34,535 nucleotides of DNA from Treponema sp. (GTDB taxonomy: Bacteria; Spirochaetota; Spirochaetia; Treponematales; Treponemataceae): NCBI GenBank assembly GCA_017551705.1, contig JAFZLA010000020.1:1-34535 (forward strand), in the 5' to 3' direction. This document shows positions 7,701 through 16,357 of the stretch, one piece after another; the first letter of the stretch is position 1, and each line of letters opens with the position of its first letter. Position numbers and translations under genes: made by a program. Below the pieces are notes generated by a model that ran no database searches, had not been told where the DNA came from, and saw only the letters and a list, made by a program, of their open reading frames with translations.

Positions 7701-10700
7701 GCTCCTCCGCCGGTACCGGCCGTATTGCCGCTAAAGGTTCCGCCGCTTACCGCCAATCCACATTCGTGGTAAACTCCGCCGCCGTATTTGGCCGAATTGG
7801 AGCTGATTGTTCCGCCGCTTATTGCCAATCCGTCTGACGAGCCGCAATAAATGCCGCCGCCGTAAGAATTTGTCGCGTTGTTGTTTTGTATGGTACCGCC
7901 TGTAATCGAGCCTGCGCTTGCAATGTAAAGACCGCCGCCTCCATGCTGGAACGAAGTATGGGTTCCTGTAATTGTGTTATATGACACAGTTCCGCCGGAC
8001 ATGGCAAATGACGTTGCGTCAACATCAGAATAGATTCCGCCGCCAGAGTCCGCGGCGGAGTTTGCGTTAGTTGAGCCGCCAATAGTTCCAGAAGTTATTG
8101 AAAGCGCTCCTTTATTGTAAATTCCTCCGCCATAATTCGCTGCGTTCTTGTGAAGGCTTCCGCCCTGCAAATTGACGGTTCCCGCGTTGTAAACGCCGCC
8201 GCCTTCTATGTTGCCGGAGGCCGCAATGTTGCTGGAAATCACGGAGCCGGTCTTTATGTTGAGCGTGGCGCCGCTTGCAACGTAAACGCCCGCTCCTTTT
8301 CCGCCGCTTGCAGCCTTGTTTGCGGTGACTTTGGCGCCTGAGTCAAGGTTTACGGTTCCCGCCGCGAGGTTGATTCCGCCGCCTGTTGCGTTGTTGCCGC
8401 CTGTAATCGTGAGGTCTTGGATTGTAACGGCAAGACCGCTCGCGTTCACTGTGAGCATGGTTGTGTTCGCCGCGCTCGCTCCGTCGAGCTTTGCGACGCT
8501 TGTATCGGTAGAGCTTTTCTTGTAGCCTTTGACAGTAATGGCCGTCACTGCAGCTGGAATCGCGTTGCCGTCGGATTTTTTTCCGTCAATGGTTTGAGCG
8601 GCGCTCAAAGCTCCGTCAACCGTGATTGTTGTGGCATTGGCATTTACGGCATACATGGCGCCCTTAATCGAAGCGAACGGATTGGAAGCCGTGCCGCGCG
8701 TTGTGGCGGCGTCGCTTGGCGTCGCGGTTGACAGACAGTGATAGCGGGAGCTTGCGCCCGCAACGTAAATGTCAGCTTTTAGAACGCCGCTTGACGTAGA
8801 ATCCTTTTGTACGACCGTAAAGTCGCTGTCTGTGGTTTTAAATTTGCCCGCGGAGTCCGCGGTATACGAAGCATTGGCAGAACTTAGAATTGTTCTGCCT
8901 CGGGTCCACTTGCCGTCTTCAAAAGTAAGCGTGGCTGCATATTCTCCATTTACTTTGCCTGACAACCAGATGGTTTTGTTGCCAGAAATATAAATGTCAT
9001 TTTTTCCAACGGCGTTGGTTGCGCTATAAAAATTGGCATCCTTAAAAAAATTTAATTCTCCGGCATGGTAAATGGCGCCGCCTTGAGCCGCCTCGTTGTT
9101 ATAGCCAGTTCCGCCAAAAATGGTTAAAGTTCCCGCAATGTATACCGCGCCGCCGCTTGTCGCGGCCCTGTTGCTGTCCATCGCGGCGGTCGAGCCGCTC
9201 ACAAAATTGACTTTTTCGCTTGTGGCTATGTAAATCGCGCCGCCGCTTTCTGTCGCTCTGTTAAAGGATATTTTTCCGGAAGCGACTTTTACTTCGGCAG
9301 CGCTGTTTTGGTAAATGCCCGCGCCGGATTCGGCTAAGTTTCTGCGGATTCCATAGCCTTGGGTGGAATTTGCGGTAACATCAATCGGAGAGGCCACAGG
9401 GTTGGAGCCGGACATTCCGCTGTAACCAATATACAAGGCTCCGTCGTTGTATATTCCGCCGCCAAGAGCGGCCTTGTTGGCAAAGGTAGTTGAGCCCGGA
9501 GAGGTTCCGTCCGCGGCAATCGTTGTGGAAGTTGAGCTGTCGCCTATCAACGCTTTGCCGTATATAAAGAGCTTTCCGGAACTTCCTACATAAACGCCGC
9601 CGCCGTTTGCGGAAGCGACGTTGCCGGTTACCGTGGCGCCGTCGCCAAGCTTTACCGTTCCCGCCGCGACGTTGATTCCTGCGCCGTTTGCGGCGCTTCC
9701 GCCTGTAATTTTTATGTTTGTGATTGTGACGTCGTTTCCGTTCACGGTGAGCGCGCTGCCCTTGCCGCCGCCGTTGATTGTGGCGCTGCTGGTTCCCGCA
9801 AGCTTGATTGAAGTTGCCGTCACGCCGCTGGCGGGAATGTTTTGCAAGTTGCCCTTGCCTTCGCCAGTTCCGTCTGAGGTGGCTGTCAAAGTTCCGCTGA
9901 CGTTGATTGTGGTCTCGGCGGCCTTCCATGTTTGCGAGGCGGCTTTTTGAATCGTGGCGTAAGGCTTTTTCTTTGTGCCGCGGCCATTTGTGTCGTCGCC
10001 GGCCGAGCCGCCGCTAACGGCAGGGCTTGTTCCCGCCACCCAAAAGTCCGCGTCAAGCTTGCCGCAAGAATCGTTAGATATGACGCTAAATTCTTCATCT
10101 ATCGTCTTGAACTTGCCTACATTGGCGCCGGCTTTGTCGCCTTTCAAAACCGTCGCGCCGCGCCTCCATTGGACGGGCTGTATCCAAGCGACGGTTTGGG
10201 GAGCGGTCGAGGCAAAGTCTGAATCAACGGTGATTGCGCCTTGAGAGTCCACGCCATTAAGGTAAACGCAGTTTCCTTTTAGTCCTGTACTGGAGTCATA
10301 AGGGATGCTTGCGGTTCCGGACATTTTGAACGTTCCGCTGGCATAAACGCCGCCGCCCTTGTTGTCGTTTTTAAAGCTGTTTTCTTTTATCGTTCCGCCG
10401 GTCATTTCAAAAAGGCCGACGCTTTCAACGCCGCAGCCAGTTCCTTGGCCGGCCGCCGCGGCGGAAAAATTTCCTTTGATTGTTCCGCCGCTAATAAAAA
10501 GGCCTTGGCCGGCTTCATTACCACAGTCGCTCCACACTCCGCCGCAACAAAGCTGAGCCTTGTTATAGGACACATTTCCGTCCGCGATTTTTAATAGTCC
10601 AGAATCATTATGCAATCCGCCGCCCTTGCCGCCAGAAAGTTCGCCCCCCGCGATACCAGCCGGAACTTCAGACGATTTATACGCATAGTTTCCGCAAACG

Positions 10701-13700
10701 CCGCCTGTCCATTTATTCGTGCCGGTGGCCACGACATCCGCTCCAGTGTAGCCAAGGTAAGCCTTGCCGTTCAACTCGACATGGATTCCGGCGCCTATCG
10801 TCGAAACATTGGCGCCTGCGGCCAAGGCAGTGGCAATGCCGGAGTCGTTTTCTATGTCAGCGGGAAGGGAGCCGTTGTTGTTTCCGACAACAGCGTTGCC
10901 GTACATGCAGAGGGTGGCGCCACCGTTTACAGCCACGCCGCCTGCCCAACCAAAGCTATAGTTTCCTGTAACTTGCGCGCCGCTTGCAAGGCAGACGGTT
11001 CCAGATATAAGATTTATTCCGCCGCCGCTAGTGTTCGCAGCTACATTGACATAACCGCCTGTAACCTTAAGGTTTGTGATTGTGATTGTCTTATCGCCCG
11101 CGTTCACTTTGAGCGTCGTTCCAGGAGAGCCGGAGCCGCCGCCGTTTAGCGTTCCCGAAGCCTCGCCTTCCAGCGTAAAGCTTTTGCTTGGAGAGCTGAT
11201 GGTCTGGTGGCCTGTGACCGTTCCAACAACAGTGATGGTGTCGTTTTCGGAGTTCAAGGCGTCCACGGCGCTTTGCACAGTCGAGTAAGGCTTTGAGTTT
11301 GTTCCGCGCTGCTGGGCTGCGGGAATCGGCGTGGCGGGCTGGGCAACGATAATCGGCGCGTAGAGAACGCCCTGGCTTGTGTCGCCAGTTTTTGTTTGCA
11401 CCTTAAAGTCGTCGTCTGTGGTCGCAAATTTGCCGGCGCTTCCCGCCACTATGCCGCCGCTGGATTCTGACAAAACTTGCTTTCCGCGCGTCCAGTCGCC
11501 GGAAGGCACGGTTATTTTTGCCGCGGTAGTGACGCTTGCGTCAATCGCGTGCGTAAGCTGGATTGTAGAACCGCCCGCAAGATAAACGTCGTTTTTCTTT
11601 TCGCCGTCACAGGGAATGCTGGCCGTTCCGCGCATCTTAAAGTTTGCCATATTGTTGTAAACCGCGCCGCCATCGCTTGTCGCCACGTTGCCTTTTATCT
11701 CTCCGGCGCTTGCGGCAAAAGTTCCCTCTCTGCTGATTGGACTCGTCATATAGTCAATATAAATCCCGCCGCCATTTGCCGCGGCGTTTTGCAAAACGGA
11801 GCCTCCAGCAAGGCTCATCTGGCCGCTGTCTGACAAATAAACGCCGCCGCCGCTAGACGCGCCCTTGTTGTCGGAGATTTTTCCGCTGGCCATATAGACT
11901 TTTCCGCCAACCCAAATTCCTCCGCCAGTTCCCCTCGAATAATTTCCAATCACGCCGCCCGTAAGGTTTGTGGGCTCTTGAGGCTCTCCCGAATTGTCGC
12001 AAGAAGCGTAGCCCAAATAGATGTTACCCGAGCCGCCAATCGCGCCGCCCATTCTGGAATAGTTTGAGGCGGAGTCTTGGTCCAAGTTCTGGGCCGTTTT
12101 TCCTGTCGCAAGGGCTTTTCCTATAATGGCGCTGCCATGCATAAAAAACTTTGCGCCTGAATTCAAGAACAAGGCGCCGCCCGCTCCTCCGCCTTTGCTG
12201 TTTTCTACCGCATAGTTTCCAAAAATCTGAGAAGTTGAGTTCATAATAAGAGTCGCGCCGTCACATACAAAAGCGCCGCCGCCGTTTGTGGCGTGGTTAC
12301 CCGTGATGGCGGCTCCGTCGGACAATGTCACTTTTCCGCTCTTTACATAAAGTCCGCCGCCTTCGTCCAAACCGCTTATCGTTGTGCCGATTCCTTTTGT
12401 AATCTTAAGGTTCTTTATTGTTACAGGAACGGCGGTGTCAACCGTGAGGGCGCTTCCAAAATTTCCGCCGTCAATCGCGCTGTCAGCCGAATCCCCTTCT
12501 ATCGTAAGGGCGGCGCATTTTGTCGTGTCAAACGTCGCGCCGCCATCAAGATCCGTGGGAACAATCTGCAAACTGCTCGCATCGCTGGCGGCCAAAGTTC
12601 CATTTACATAAATCGTTTCCTTGTCGCCGCCGCTCAATTGCGAGCAGGCAAACTTGATGCTGCCATACGGAGCGTCCTTTGTTCCGGGGGTGCTGACATC
12701 GTCAACGCCGTTTTGGGCCACATAGTAAGGCGCGGAAAGATTTGCTACTGTTCCCTTAAAAGTAAAGTTGATGCCTTTGCCTGTGGGCTTAAAGTAATTT
12801 TCGTAAGCGCTGATGTCCGCAAGGCTGGAATGGCTGTCCGCTTGGACTACTATCTTTTTGCGGCGCCAGTTGGCGGCCGTAACCGCGATTTTGTCAGTGT
12901 CCGCTGTTGCTCCGCTTACAAGCGCGCCGGCGATTTGTATTGCCGGATACGTGTTATCGGATTTTTCTGCAAGATAAACATCGTTCTTGCCGTCCGTTCC
13001 GCAGGGAATTTTTGCCGAGCCGCTAATTTTTAGATTGGCGGTTATGCCGGAGCCAGAATTGACATACACCGCGCCGCCTTGCTTGGCTGTGTTGCCCTTT
13101 ATCACGCCGCCCTTCATGCAAAGCGTTCCGTTTTGAATGTAAACGCCGCCGCCATTGAAATCGGCTCCGGACTTGTTGCCCGAGATTTCGGTTCCGTCAA
13201 GCAGGGTCACATTGGCGTTTGTGTCGTTAATGCATATTCCGCGCGAATAGTCTGCCGAGCTTTTCTTTGTTATCTTGACGCCCTTTATCGTAATCGGAAC
13301 GGTTGTCGCAACCGTAAGAACGTTTAGCGGAACGCTTGTCAAATCGGCAGTTTTTCTTCCGCCTTCGATGACCGCTCCCGACTCGCCGTCGACATTTGCA
13401 ATCTGTATCGAACTTGCCTTTGCGTCAAGGCCGCTTCCTAGCGTTGCGTTTCCTTCCACCGTTCCGCGAATAAAAATTCTGTAGTCGGCCGAGTCGCTTC
13501 CTGTTGCCGCGATTGTGTCAAAGGCTTTTTGCAAATGTTCAAAGGGAGCGTAAGCGCTGCCCTCGTTGGCGTCGTTGGGAGCTTTTGCGCCTGTGGCGCC
13601 GGTGGCTCCAACGTAAAGGTATGTGCTCTTAAAAAGATCCACGGCGGCGGTGGTTATCTTAAAGGCCGCGGCGCTTCCTGAGCCTGTAATCAAGTTGCCG

Positions 13701-14650
13701 TCAGTTCCGCCGCCATTAGCCCAAGTGTCAGTCTTCATTCCGCCAAGGACGTTTACGGTCTGCACTGTTTGGTAGACCATCACGGCGCCGGCAGCGTTAG
13801 GGTTAGTCGTGTTGTAAAAGCTTATCGCCATTTCGTAGGCGCCCGGGGCTACGCTGTCCAGTTTTAGCTTGAGCTTCCCTTCCGTGGTGGCGGGGTCTCC
13901 AGCTGATTCGGAGGCGACAGTCAAGGGCTCGCTATGTTCCGTTCCACCTGCGTCTTTCCAGCTGGCTGTGGCGCTGGCGATTGTAGTCGCGTCTCCCTGG
14001 TCGATGTAAAGAAGAACGCTTCCGTTGCCCGCGTCGGACGCAGGGGCTGCGACAAAGCTTTTGTTGATGATGGGATCTGTCGCGGTAAGCTCTATCACGT
14101 CAGTGATGTCCCTAAGGACTGGCGTTCCCGCAGCGTTCTTTATGCCGCATTCAATTTTCCATTTTCCAAGGCCCAGCGTAAGCTCGTAGCAAACGCCGTT
14201 TTCGCCGGGGTTGAATTTTGTGTTGTCGCTCTTTCCGTATTCTATGGGAGAATTTGCGGAGTCTTGCGGCGTTGCGATTACGTAGTAGTAGTAATCCGTT
14301 CCGTTTACGTTAAGGCTTGGCTCTGCCGACTTGGACACCAGTTGCAAATCGCCGTCGCCGGCCGCGATGGAATCTTCCAATGCCGCCACATTGGCTGACA
14401 CTTCTTGCGGAAGCGCTCCGCCAACTCCTACAGAGCCCCTAAAGATTACATAAGTTTTTTCGCCGCTGGCGGGAGTCGCGGTCGGAGCGGAAGTTGGAGC
14501 GGTTTGAGTCGGAACGGCTTGCGGCGCGGGGTCCGACCCTCCGCCTGACATGTTGTCGCAAGAGAAAAATCCTGCCGCGGCAAAAAGCGCCAGCGCCAAA
14601 GCAAGCGCCGCCAAATTTACGCCGTTTTTAATGCCTTCAAACTTTTTCAT
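4715..14650 (-). CDS. Giant surface lipoprotein, beta-helix modules plus C-terminal leucine-rich repeats
   Basis: This 3311-residue protein starts at ATG 14650, with AAGGAGG seven bases ahead. The lipoprotein signal has a lipobox GFFSC with the lipidated Cys at about residue 31. A short Gly/Thr/Pro-rich stretch and an Ig-like N-terminal region follow (to ~340). Six modules then begin at about 340, 640, 1100, 1540, 1960 and 2420. Each opens with a YVAG-like strand and RGT..PYATI, continues with TITVxGTL, ATINGGG and ITNLKITGG, then many GNxAxxGGGIY rungs (right-handed beta-helix, as in polymorphic outer-membrane proteins), and closes with a KNDVYL motif (about 550, 1013, 1450, 1876, 2334, 3021) and a W.RG..VL motif. 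BspA-like repeats (FQGCTKLYQCYLSDDVTSIG; YAFRNCGSLTS) span about 3150-3270. A role in adhesion or host/substrate binding is likely but inferred. Confidence 0.9.
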   Translation of the reverse strand: MKKFEGIKNGVNLAALALALALFAAAGFFSCDNMSGGGSDPAPQAVPTQTAPTSAPTATPASGEKTYVIFRGSVGVGGALPQEVSANVAALEDSIAAGDGDLQLVSKSAEPSLNVNGTDYYYYVIATPQDSANSPIEYGKSDNTKFNPGENGVCYELTLGLGKWKIECGIKNAAGTPVLRDITDVIELTATDPIINKSFVAAPASDAGNGSVLLYIDQGDATTIASATASWKDAGGTEHSEPLTVASESAGDPATTEGKLKLKLDSVAPGAYEMAISFYNTTNPNAAGAVMVYQTVQTVNVLGGMKTDTWANGGGTDGNLITGSGSAAAFKITTAAVDLFKSTYLYVGATGATGAKAPNDANEGSAYAPFEHLQKAFDTIAATGSDSADYRIFIRGTVEGNATLGSGLDAKASSIQIANVDGESGAVIEGGRKTADLTSVPLNVLTVATTVPITIKGVKITKKSSADYSRGICINDTNANVTLLDGTEISGNKSGADFNGGGVYIQNGTLCMKGGVIKGNTAKQGGAVYVNSGSGITANLKISGSAKIPCGTDGKNDVYLAEKSDNTYPAIQIAGALVSGATADTDKIAVTAANWRRKKIVVQADSHSSLADISAYENYFKPTGKGINFTFKGTVANLSAPYYVAQNGVDDVSTPGTKDAPYGSIKFACSQLSGGDKETIYVNGTLAASDASSLQIVPTDLDGGATFDTTKCAALTIEGDSADSAIDGGNFGSALTVDTAVPVTIKNLKITKGIGTTISGLDEGGGLYVKSGKVTLSDGAAITGNHATNGGGAFVCDGATLIMNSTSQIFGNYAVENSKGGGAGGALFLNSGAKFFMHGSAIIGKALATGKTAQNLDQDSASNYSRMGGAIGGSGNIYLGYASCDNSGEPQEPTNLTGGVIGNYSRGTGGGIWVGGKVYMASGKISDNKGASSGGGVYLSDSGQMSLAGGSVLQNAAANGGGIYIDYMTSPISREGTFAASAGEIKGNVATSDGGAVYNNMANFKMRGTASIPCDGEKKNDVYLAGGSTIQLTHAIDASVTTAAKITVPSGDWTRGKQVLSESSGGIVAGSAGKFATTDDDFKVQTKTGDTSQGVLYAPIIVAQPATPIPAAQQRGTNSKPYSTVQSAVDALNSENDTITVVGTVTGHQTISSPSKSFTLEGEASGTLNGGGSGSPGTTLKVNAGDKTITITNLKVTGGYVNVAANTSGGGINLISGTVCLASGAQVTGNYSFGWAGGVAVNGGATLCMYGNAVVGNNNGSLPADIENDSGIATALAAGANVSTIGAGIHVELNGKAYLGYTGADVVATGTNKWTGGVCGNYAYKSSEVPAGIAGGELSGGKGGGLHNDSGLLKIADGNVSYNKAQLCCGGVWSDCGNEAGQGLFISGGTIKGNFSAAAAGQGTGCGVESVGLFEMTGGTIKENSFKNDNKGGGVYASGTFKMSGTASIPYDSSTGLKGNCVYLNGVDSQGAITVDSDFASTAPQTVAWIQPVQWRRGATVLKGDKAGANVGKFKTIDEEFSVISNDSCGKLDADFWVAGTSPAVSGGSAGDDTNGRGTKKKPYATIQKAASQTWKAAETTINVSGTLTATSDGTGEGKGNLQNIPASGVTATSIKLAGTSSATINGGGKGSALTVNGNDVTITNIKITGGSAANGAGINVAAGTVKLGDGATVTGNVASANGGGVYVGSSGKLFIYGKALIGDSSTSTTIAADGTSPGSTTFANKAALGGGIYNDGALYIGYSGMSGSNPVASPIDVTANSTQGYGIRRNLAESGAGIYQNSAAEVKVASGKISFNRATESGGAIYIATSEKVNFVSGSTAAMDSNRAATSGGAVYIAGTLTIFGGTGYNNEAAQGGAIYHAGELNFFKDANFYSATNAVGKNDIYISGNKTIWLSGKVNGEYAATLTFEDGKWTRGRTILSSANASYTADSAGKFKTTDSDFTVVQKDSTSSGVLKADIYVAGASSRYHCLSTATPSDAATTRGTASNPFASIKGAMYAVNANATTITVDGALSAAQTIDGKKSDGNAIPAAVTAITVKGYKKSSTDTSVAKLDGASAANTTMLTVNASGLAVTIQDLTITGGNNATGGGINLAAGTVNLDSGAKVTANKAASGGKGAGVYVASGATLNIKTGSVISSNIAASGNIEGGGVYNAGTVNLQGGSLHKNAANYGGGIYNKGALSITSGTIGGSTNANSAADSGGGIYSDVDATSFAMSGGTVSYNTITGTHTSFQHGGGGLYIASAGSITGGTIQNNNATNSYGGGIYCGSSDGLAISGGTISSNSAKYGGGVYHECGLAVSGGTFSGNTAGTGGGAIYAYGTFNVSGDALIYTASDAVKTNDVYLDGTEKPTIYIASTPNKTTVASITLPDYKRGTNILSAPKTGVTLNATLYSKFKLTKDDAGWNRDSKTGTDYKFVYITSPIYVVGTSASSSSRPDATWGYGQTTGANGTKTSPYATIEAALGCSDLSYTSNTITVAGTLKGAQTTGASVSASSVTIKGYDTSAAINGNASGSALTIASAKTFTIQQLQITNGKADAGGGINITAAATVNLDSGAKVYSNKATSGGTGAGVYVKSGATLYIKDGSAIYSNAAYSGDINGAGVYNAGTVSMSGGSVFSNTAKQGGGIYNAGALTMSGGTIGGSDANKNKAVTGGGVYNYSSKTFTLSGGAISYNLAENSADNGSAEGGGIYNSGYLNITGAASISYNTAKETSTGKCYASGGGIYSNYNLAISGGMTMGGNKTDVPYTTSSFSKSRGGAIYNGNTFTMSAGTIGDVSAPNIAAGNSGAVLGGGIYIINSSLTMSGGTIGDGSKEASASSSSGSFANKAEYGGGIYADTSSSFTINKSSCKVNYNYASENGGGIYWNGSTLNATNGNISYNASGAGGGGIYFAADASVYQAAFIKNKSSSSGGAFYIPEGVKVTLSGPSTFTSNTAADYGGAVKIYKGTLEIKGAATFTKNSATSSWGGAVYVERGTFTMSAGTIGGSSSSDANTAGGNGGAVGVYAGSTFTMSGSAYIPYGDSVKSNDVFLQGGANLTIGLGSSLTNHASTNQVGVTLGASPWTTGTKVLSGGTESDAYAYTKLHYQKFMLTNSSGYYIDEYGQFTAGYFVTAANLAQTILNLPSSTSRLNVVCSSGSISDWSSIQSALKSTSASKVLLDLSKSSITSVPAKAFQGCTKLYQCYLSDDVTSIGDYAFDGCTNIIGIQKSGAFYGVNGVKTVGKYAFRNCGSLTSSNFALFGVTTFYTNSFEGVNITDLGVTGSGQTNSKFNVYNGTSYSTYVTTTSASYDFNLPAMRTNYPDHKFTRGY

Positions 14651-14682
14651 AAACCGCCTCCTTCCGCAAAAAAAGACACTCT

Positions 14683-14711
14683 ATTCTAACACAATTATAT
14701 AGAAAAATCAA
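14683..14711 (-). promoter_or_regulatory. Sigma70-type promoter of the giant lipoprotein gene
   Basis: On the minus strand TTGATT (14706-14711), 17 bases, then TAGAAT (14683-14688). The predicted leader is about 26 nt and includes AAGGAGG (14657-14663). Confidence 0.6.
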
Positions 14712-14798
14712 CGCAAACCGCCCTGAACAAACGGAAAACTGTCCTGGACAAACGGAATAGATAGTAATACAAAAAGCGGCTCCCAGTTGCTGCCGCTC

Positions 14799-14827
14799 TT
14801 GTAAAATTCCCAAAAAAGCGCTAGTAT
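14799..14827 (+). promoter_or_regulatory. Sigma70-type promoter of pgk
   Basis: TTGTAA (14799-14804), 17 bases, TAGTAT (14822-14827). The predicted leader is ~43 nt. An inverted repeat AGCGGC/GCCGCT (about 14775-14797) lies just upstream of the -35 and could be an operator. Confidence 0.55.
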
Positions 14828-14841
14828 TGGTGCCATAATTT

Positions 14842-14869
14842 TTGCGCGGTTTTGGCCGCGCGCAAGGAG
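14842..14869 (+). promoter_or_regulatory. Hairpin abutting the pgk ribosome binding site
   Basis: TTGCGCG (14842-14848) pairs with CGCGCAA (14859-14865). The right arm shares its last two A bases with the Shine-Dalgarno AAGGAG (14864-14869), so folding could limit access of the ribosome to pgk. An alternative pairing GCGCGG/CCGCGC is also possible. Confidence 0.4.
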
Positions 14870-14876
14870 ATTCCAA

Positions 14877-16148
14877 ATGATCAAGACAGTCAAAGACGTT
14901 GACCTCAAAGGCAAGCGCGTCATCATGCGCGTCGATTTTAACGTTCCCATGAAGGACGGAGTTGTTCAGGACGACACCCGCATTATGGCCGCCCTTCCTA
15001 CAATCAAATATATCCTTGAGCAGAGCCCCCGCTCGTTGGTTTTGATGAGCCACTTGGGCGACCCCAAAAAGGACGTAAAAAAGGCCCAAGAAAAGGCCGA
15101 GAAGGCCGGAAAGACTTGGACAGACGCCGACAAGGAAAAGTTCATCAACGGCAAGAACCGCATGAAGCCCGTTGTCGAATACTTTGCCTCAAAGCTCGGA
15201 AAGCCCGTCACATTCTTGCCCGACGCTCTTGGACAAAAGGCCGCCATCGACGCTTTGCCCGACGGAGCCGTTGCCATGCTTGAGAACGTCCGCTTCCACC
15301 CCGAAGAGACCAGCAAGGTTGACGCGGAGCGCGAGACAATGGCCAAAGAGCTCTCTACATACGGAGACATTTTTGTAAACGACGCCTTTGGAACGGCCCA
15401 CCGCGACCAGGCCTCCACTGCCACAATCGCCAAGTTCATGGCCGAAAAGCCCGTTGGAGGCTTCTTGATGGAAAAAGAAGTTGCCAACATCGAGCCTATG
15501 GTGACAAACCCGCCCAAGCCGCAGGTTGCCATCATCGGCGGAGCCAAAGTTTCAAGCAAAATCGCCGTTTTGGAATCATTGATGAAAAACGCCAGCGCCC
15601 TTGTTATCGGAGGCGGAATGGCTTACACATTCCTCAAGGCCCAGGGCCACAACGTTGGAAAGTCTTTGGTTGAGGACGACTTTATCGACACAGCCAAAAA
15701 GCTTTTGAGCGACGCTGCCGCCAAGAACGTAAAGATTATCCTCCCCGTAGACCACGTCGGAGCCGAGGAATTCTCTCCCGACGCCAAGGCCGTTGCCGTT
15801 GACAACATCGACATCCCCGAAAACTTGATGGCCATGGACGTTGGCCCCAAGACTGTGGCCGCTTACAAAGAAGTCCTTTCTACAGCCAAGTCAATCGTTT
15901 GGAACGGACCGGTAGGCGTGTTCGAGTTTGACGCGTTTGCCAAGGGAACGGAGCAAGTCGCCCGCTTGGTCGCCGAAGCCACAGGCCGCGGAGCCATGAC
16001 AGTTGTCGGCGGCGGAGACAGCGTTGCCGCCGTAAACAAGTTCAAGCTTGCCGACAAGATGACCCACGTCTCTACTGGCGGCGGAGCCAGCCTTGAGTTC
16101 TTGGAAGGAAAGACGCTTCCGGGAATTGCTATCTTGGCTACGAAGTAG
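14877..16148 (+). CDS. pgk: Phosphoglycerate kinase
   Basis: This cytosolic glycolytic enzyme transfers the phosphate of 1,3-bisphosphoglycerate to ADP. The 423-residue product is slightly longer than the usual ~395-420. The N-lobe substrate motif RVDFNVPMKDG, LMSHLGDPK, the NDAFGTAHRDQAS segment, the hinge GGAKVSSKI, and the nucleotide-binding GPVGVFEFDAFAKGT and VGGGDSVAA followed by STGGGASLEFLEGK are all present. A small insertion after SHLGDPKKDVKKAQE adds lysine-rich residues. ATG 14877 follows AAGGAG by seven bases. It is transcribed alone from its own promoter, diverging from the lipoprotein gene and ending in a strong terminator. Confidence 0.98.
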   Translation: MIKTVKDVDLKGKRVIMRVDFNVPMKDGVVQDDTRIMAALPTIKYILEQSPRSLVLMSHLGDPKKDVKKAQEKAEKAGKTWTDADKEKFINGKNRMKPVVEYFASKLGKPVTFLPDALGQKAAIDALPDGAVAMLENVRFHPEETSKVDAERETMAKELSTYGDIFVNDAFGTAHRDQASTATIAKFMAEKPVGGFLMEKEVANIEPMVTNPPKPQVAIIGGAKVSSKIAVLESLMKNASALVIGGGMAYTFLKAQGHNVGKSLVEDDFIDTAKKLLSDAAAKNVKIILPVDHVGAEEFSPDAKAVAVDNIDIPENLMAMDVGPKTVAAYKEVLSTAKSIVWNGPVGVFEFDAFAKGTEQVARLVAEATGRGAMTVVGGGDSVAAVNKFKLADKMTHVSTGGGASLEFLEGKTLPGIAILATK

Positions 16149-16153
16149 GAAAG

Positions 16154-16248
16154 ATTCCCGCGACAAGCGCGGGAATGACACAGTTGTCATTGTCGGGCTC
16201 GACCCGACAATCCTTTGAACAAAAGATTCCCGCGACAACCGCGGGAAT
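16154..16248 (+). repeat. Three REP-like palindromes downstream of pgk
   Basis: There are three perfect nine-base-pair hairpins with five-base loops. ATTCCCGCG/CGCGGGAAT stands at 16154-16176 (loop ACAAG) and again at 16226-16248 (loop ACAAC). Between them is ATTGTCGGG/CCCGACAAT at 16189-16211. The outer two share flanks (GATTCCC, GGGAATGACA). The pattern is that of dispersed REP-type elements in an intergenic region. Confidence 0.8.
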
Positions 16249-16254
16249 GACAGG

Positions 16255-16285
16255 GCGCCGTCCGTTTTGGGCGGCGCTTTTTTTT
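16255..16285 (+). terminator. Rho-independent terminator of pgk
   Basis: GCGCCGTCC (16255-16263) pairs with GGGCGGCGC (16269-16277; one G-U pair) across GTTTT and is followed by eight T (16278-16285). Confidence 0.9.
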
Positions 16286-16286
16286 C

Positions 16287-16314
16287 TTGACAAGGCGACA
16301 AGATGTGTTAAAAT
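16287..16314 (+). promoter_or_regulatory. Promoter of the small regulator gene
   Basis: TTGACA (16287-16292), a perfect -35, then 16 bases and TAAAAT (16309-16314). It starts directly after the T run of the pgk terminator. Confidence 0.65.
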
Positions 16315-16357
16315 TGTAAATATAACAATTTATTATTTTTAAAAGTGGAACAAAGGC

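Noticed and set aside
9381..9929. 182-residue minus-strand ORF very rich in Arg, Asn and Gln
   Set aside because: It is an alternate frame of the lipoprotein repeats on the same strand; the composition is an artefact of Gly/Ala codons read out of frame.
12293..13033. 246-residue + strand ORF, and similar + strand ORFs between 8150 and 14398
   Set aside because: They are antisense shadows of the repetitive lipoprotein gene, with no ribosome sites and composition set by the opposite frame.
5500..13700. Regularly spaced short repeats resembling a CRISPR array
   Set aside because: The repeats are degenerate, of uneven spacing and encode GGGIY-type protein rungs in one long frame.
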